Positions 61,216 to 64,000 of a stretch of DNA of 64,000 nt are shown piece after piece. Position numbers and translations under genes: made by a program. Position 1 is the first letter of the stretch; every line of letters starts with the position of its first letter. The notes below the pieces were generated by a model, which ran no database searches, was not told where the DNA came from, and was given only the letters and a program-made list of their open reading frames with translations. This DNA comes from Gorsachius magnificus (taxonomy: Eukaryota > Chordata > Aves > Pelecaniformes > Ardeidae), in assembly GCA_034008185.1 (NCBI GenBank), contig CM067082.1:88163684-88227683 (forward strand). The letters are read 5' to 3'.

Positions 61216-63374
61216 CCAAAGGCAAGGGTTTCAGGACTTTCTGCTGGCAAATGCAGAGGCCGAGTCCTTCAGAAACAGCACTGGCACCACCAGACAAATT
61301 GCACAAACAATCAGACCAGCTGGCCCAAAGACTGAGCAGCCACCACACTGCAAGGGTTGCACACCCGTGGCCCTGCTCCAAGGTAGACACCTAATGCCTT
61401 AAAGGACAGGAACAGCAATGGTTAGGGGAGAGCAGAGCAGACAAAAGTTCACTCCAGTTTCACTGCTTTTCCTATACTCTGCCCCAAAACAACCACTATT
61501 GTTCATCCTTATTAACGGCACACTGCGCTGGTCAGACCTTCTGGGATTCGAGTGGTTCCTCCAGGCGTATGCGTTGGAGGGGCACCCAGAAGCTGGCTTC
61601 TTGGTGGGTAAGGGCCTTAACCACCAAAATGAAAGGTTTTTTCTGCACACAGGCTCACATAGGATTACTCAGCCCTCCCTGCAGAGGCTGCTGGTTCGTG
61701 GGCTGCGCAGTCCCTTGGCCGAGTCCAGGGGCTGTTTCGAAGCCCCGTGCTCCTGCAGAAAGCTACCTTGCATGCACCGAGGTGTCCAACCTGCATCAGC
61801 TGTACTAAATGCTTCCTTGGGTGCTTTCAGATTTCAGTTATCTCCAAGTCAGGTGGTAGCTCAGTGAGGTGTTTGAGAACGTAAATTTTGCAAGTAGGAG
61901 TTAGGCATGTCCTCCTCACCAAAAATGCCAAAGTCACTGACTCAGAGGCACAGGAGGAGCCTGGGGCAGAGCAGAGAGAAAAAATCAGCTTCTTCAAGGC
62001 ACAGAATAAGTGCCCTAATTCATAAACTTGTCTTCTAAAGGGGAGAAATCTTTACAATCTCTCAACCATGACACTCCTTACTCCTGGAGGCTATAGCAAA
62101 GGTGATGTGGGAAGGAAAGGCACTGGACTGGGGGAGGGAGTATCCTTTTTACAATTCAGTCGTTGTACATGACTGCTTTGGACTTTTGTTTTTTTTTGCT
62201 CTTCAACTTTATACAGTATGGGTTGTGGTTGCCTCTTCATAACCACACAGAAGGCAGAAAACAAAATATATTTTCTTCTTATCTTTACACTGTGCTTAGT
62301 GGATGCAACAATTGCATCAGCTTCACCTCCACGGGAGTGACCACCTCCTTCCCCAGCAAGCCCCCAGCAATTGTACTCAATTGCCCTTTGCACTGTGAAG
62401 GTTCTGGCAAAACACATTCCTGATGCTATCTGTGAGTGCTACAGAAACTACCACCAAATTCAGAAAAGCAGCTTTATGGAGTTACTTCTATTAGCACACT
62501 GGTCCAAGGGCGTAACAGGGCAAGGGAGTTCACTAACAGGGCAAGGGAGTTCACTCAGACAAGGGACTGGGAAATGTTCCCAAACCTCATAATACGGACC
62601 CAGACTGAAGTAAGATGCTCTTGACTCCATGTGTACTTCTGCCCATCTTGATTTCAGATTACATACAAATAGTTTAGATCCTATTGCAGTCAATGAGATC
62701 TTAAGTTCTAGCTTAACCTTAGGGTGAGCTGAACCGAGGTCATACAGCATCTCTAACTTTCAGCACACTGCTCCCAACTACACTTCACCCCCCTGATGCT
62801 GAAGCTCAACACCAAACCTTATCCATTAATATCTTGAAGACCAGCAGATATTAAGATTTTCCATTGCAAACGTCAGGGCTCCACTTCCCTCTTTTTGGCT
62901 GAAGGCAATGGCAAGAAGTTTGGATGACCTAATTACCGACATCAGCCAGAAAGAACAGTAATCCAAACTAACTGTCTCCCTCCCATAACATTAGTCCCAG
63001 CTGCTGTGGGTTCTTGACCCCTGTCATGTGATAAAATGCAATCTCCAACCCTGCCCCATACCAGGAGACTGGAGACATGGTTAGTTCCTGGTCTCTCTCC
63101 AGAGTGACACTCTCTTACTGCGTTGTGCCCAGAACAAACCAATTGTTGGCAAAAGAGGACCAAATGAAACCATTTGCATCCTCCTATCTAGAACTGGTAA
63201 AGAGCAGCAGAGGAACCCATGCCCAAGCTGCACTCAAGAGGAGTACTTCCATTACTGCAGGCCAGCAAATGCCTTTAGCCAATCTGATTTGCTACAGGAA
63301 AAACATACCATTGCTTCTTCCCTTAGTGGTAGGCGTGGTATGTGGGCAAGTGGCTTCCTTTGGAGATGGGCAAA
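61216..63374. other. Unique noncoding DNA
   Basis: The frame at 61418-61867 (plus, 149 codons) is overlapped on the other strand and has no domain. The 21-bp tandem duplication at 62514 is listed separately. Confidence 0.55.
62514..62555 (+). repeat. 21-bp perfect tandem duplication
   Basis: A 21-bp unit beginning AACAGGGCAAGGGAG and ending TTCACT is present twice without mismatch (62514-62534 and 62535-62555). It is a candidate length polymorphism. Confidence 0.97.
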
Positions 63375-63460
63375 TGGGTAATTACGATTATTTGCATTGG
63401 AGTAATACCTAGAGACTAGATCCCTACTGTTCTAATCTATATAGCAAACGATCTACACAG
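63375..63460 (+). repeat. Old amniote interspersed repeat fragment (probable)
   Basis: 'GATTATTTGCATTGGAGTAA' followed by 'TACCTAGAGACTAGATCCC' resembles a widespread old repeat in turtles, crocodilians and birds with the form 'tattatttgtattacggtagcacctag...cccc'. The following 'CTGTTCTAATCTATATAGCA' fits the place where that repeat has 'attgtgctaggcgctgta', but only loosely. The family name is not assigned. Confidence 0.38.
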
Positions 63461-64000
63461 CCAATGTAAAGGATTTTCAGTCCAAGTATAGAAACACCAT
63501 GTTTCAGGTCTTGGAGGTTTCAGATGAGTTGACACAGTTTTGGACGATCCTTTGAATTGAGGTCAAAAATAGTCACAAGGTGTATAAAAAGGAAAGAGCA
63601 TGAGTAAAGAACTGAAAACATAGGAAGAAGAAAAGCTAAATTAGGCCATTAACTTATAAAGCAGGTATTGAGTGGAAAAGGAATTTGGCAGGATCTGAGC
63701 AAATTGTAGATTATATAACGGAAAGATACCGAAACAAGGCTGTCTCCTACACATTCACAGGTAAGTTAACATACCTAAGCAAATTTCACCCTCTAATTGG
63801 CTTCAGTTAAGTGCTCTATTCAGGCCATCTTTGGAATAATTCAGAGTGCCTGCTAGGATGCCTAGCAAGTGAAAAGCTGCTGGGAATTAAGCAAAGGAGT
63901 CACAGAAACACCCCTAAGGAAACATCTGGAGAGTAACAAAGAACATGATACAGGCTCACCTGGGTTTTGAAGGCTGTTTGTCAGCAAGGCACAATAGGAC
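63461..64000. other. Unique noncoding DNA to the window end
   Basis: Mixed composition with no long open frame. Nothing is recognised. Confidence 0.55.

Noticed and set aside
1..64000. tRNA genes, rRNA, CRISPR arrays, bacterial operons, and endogenous retrovirus LTRs or pol motifs
   Set aside because: None was recognised on either strand: no tRNA B-box in context, no spaced direct-repeat array, no paired LTR and no YXDD-type motif in a credible frame.

Overview
This window looks like bird nuclear DNA, most likely deep intergenic sequence or one very large intron. The best evidence is three CR1 LINE fragments. Two of them (about 4984-5174 and 33691-34206) carry the 3' end typical of avian CR1: a conserved 'LPREVVE' ORF2 tail, a 'TTGGACTAGATGG'-type 3'UTR and an ATTCTATG-repeat terminus. 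Recognisable repeats are sparse, there is little sign of young SINEs or LTR elements, and several much older amniote repeats (MIR-type SINEs, an old CR1, palindromic archosaur-type repeats) survive. That pattern fits a bird better than a mammal, crocodile or turtle.

I could not identify any exon of a known protein-coding gene, any tRNA, rRNA or known ncRNA, any CRISPR array, or any bacterial feature. Nearly all open frames are short, lack recognisable domains and overlap one another on both strands. Four open-frame regions are recorded as oddities of unknown status: 14786-15349 (+), 25017-25553 (-), 28541-29395 (-) and 29655-30096 (-). The only sequence that clearly derives from coding DNA is decayed CR1 ORF2.

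Layout. 1-4.98 kb is unique DNA with a CA microsatellite and a poly-A tract. 4.98-5.17 kb is a sense CR1 3' end. 5.2-33.7 kb is mostly unique DNA, with homopolymer tracts, a weak palindromic-repeat remnant near 10.7 kb, AT-rich homeodomain-motif patches near 12.0 and 15.5-16.0 kb, and three of the long open frames. 33.7-34.2 kb is an antisense CR1 with one in-frame stop in ORF2. 36.7-38.9 kb is locally richer in G+C and CpG, and it encloses a palindromic repeat and a TAAT-rich block that resembles a conserved regulatory element. 39.65-39.72 kb holds a hairpin, and 39.9-40.2 kb an old antisense CR1. 41.0-41.3 kb has a purine tract followed by a cluster of AAGTG and TAATTA motifs. 45-51.3 kb holds three MIR-type SINE remnants, the last abutting a 199-bp uninterrupted purine tract containing about 17 AAGAG units. 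57-60 kb is AT-rich and resembles developmental-gene flanking sequence. Near the right end there are a probable antisense MIR (61.1 kb), a 21-bp tandem duplication (62.5 kb) and another old amniote repeat (63.4 kb).

There is no operon or pathway to reconstruct. If the window has a function, it is most likely cis-regulatory. No convincing undescribed system was found. The candidates worth testing are the unexplained open frames and the motif-dense blocks, and both need cross-species alignment or transcript data that cannot be produced here.
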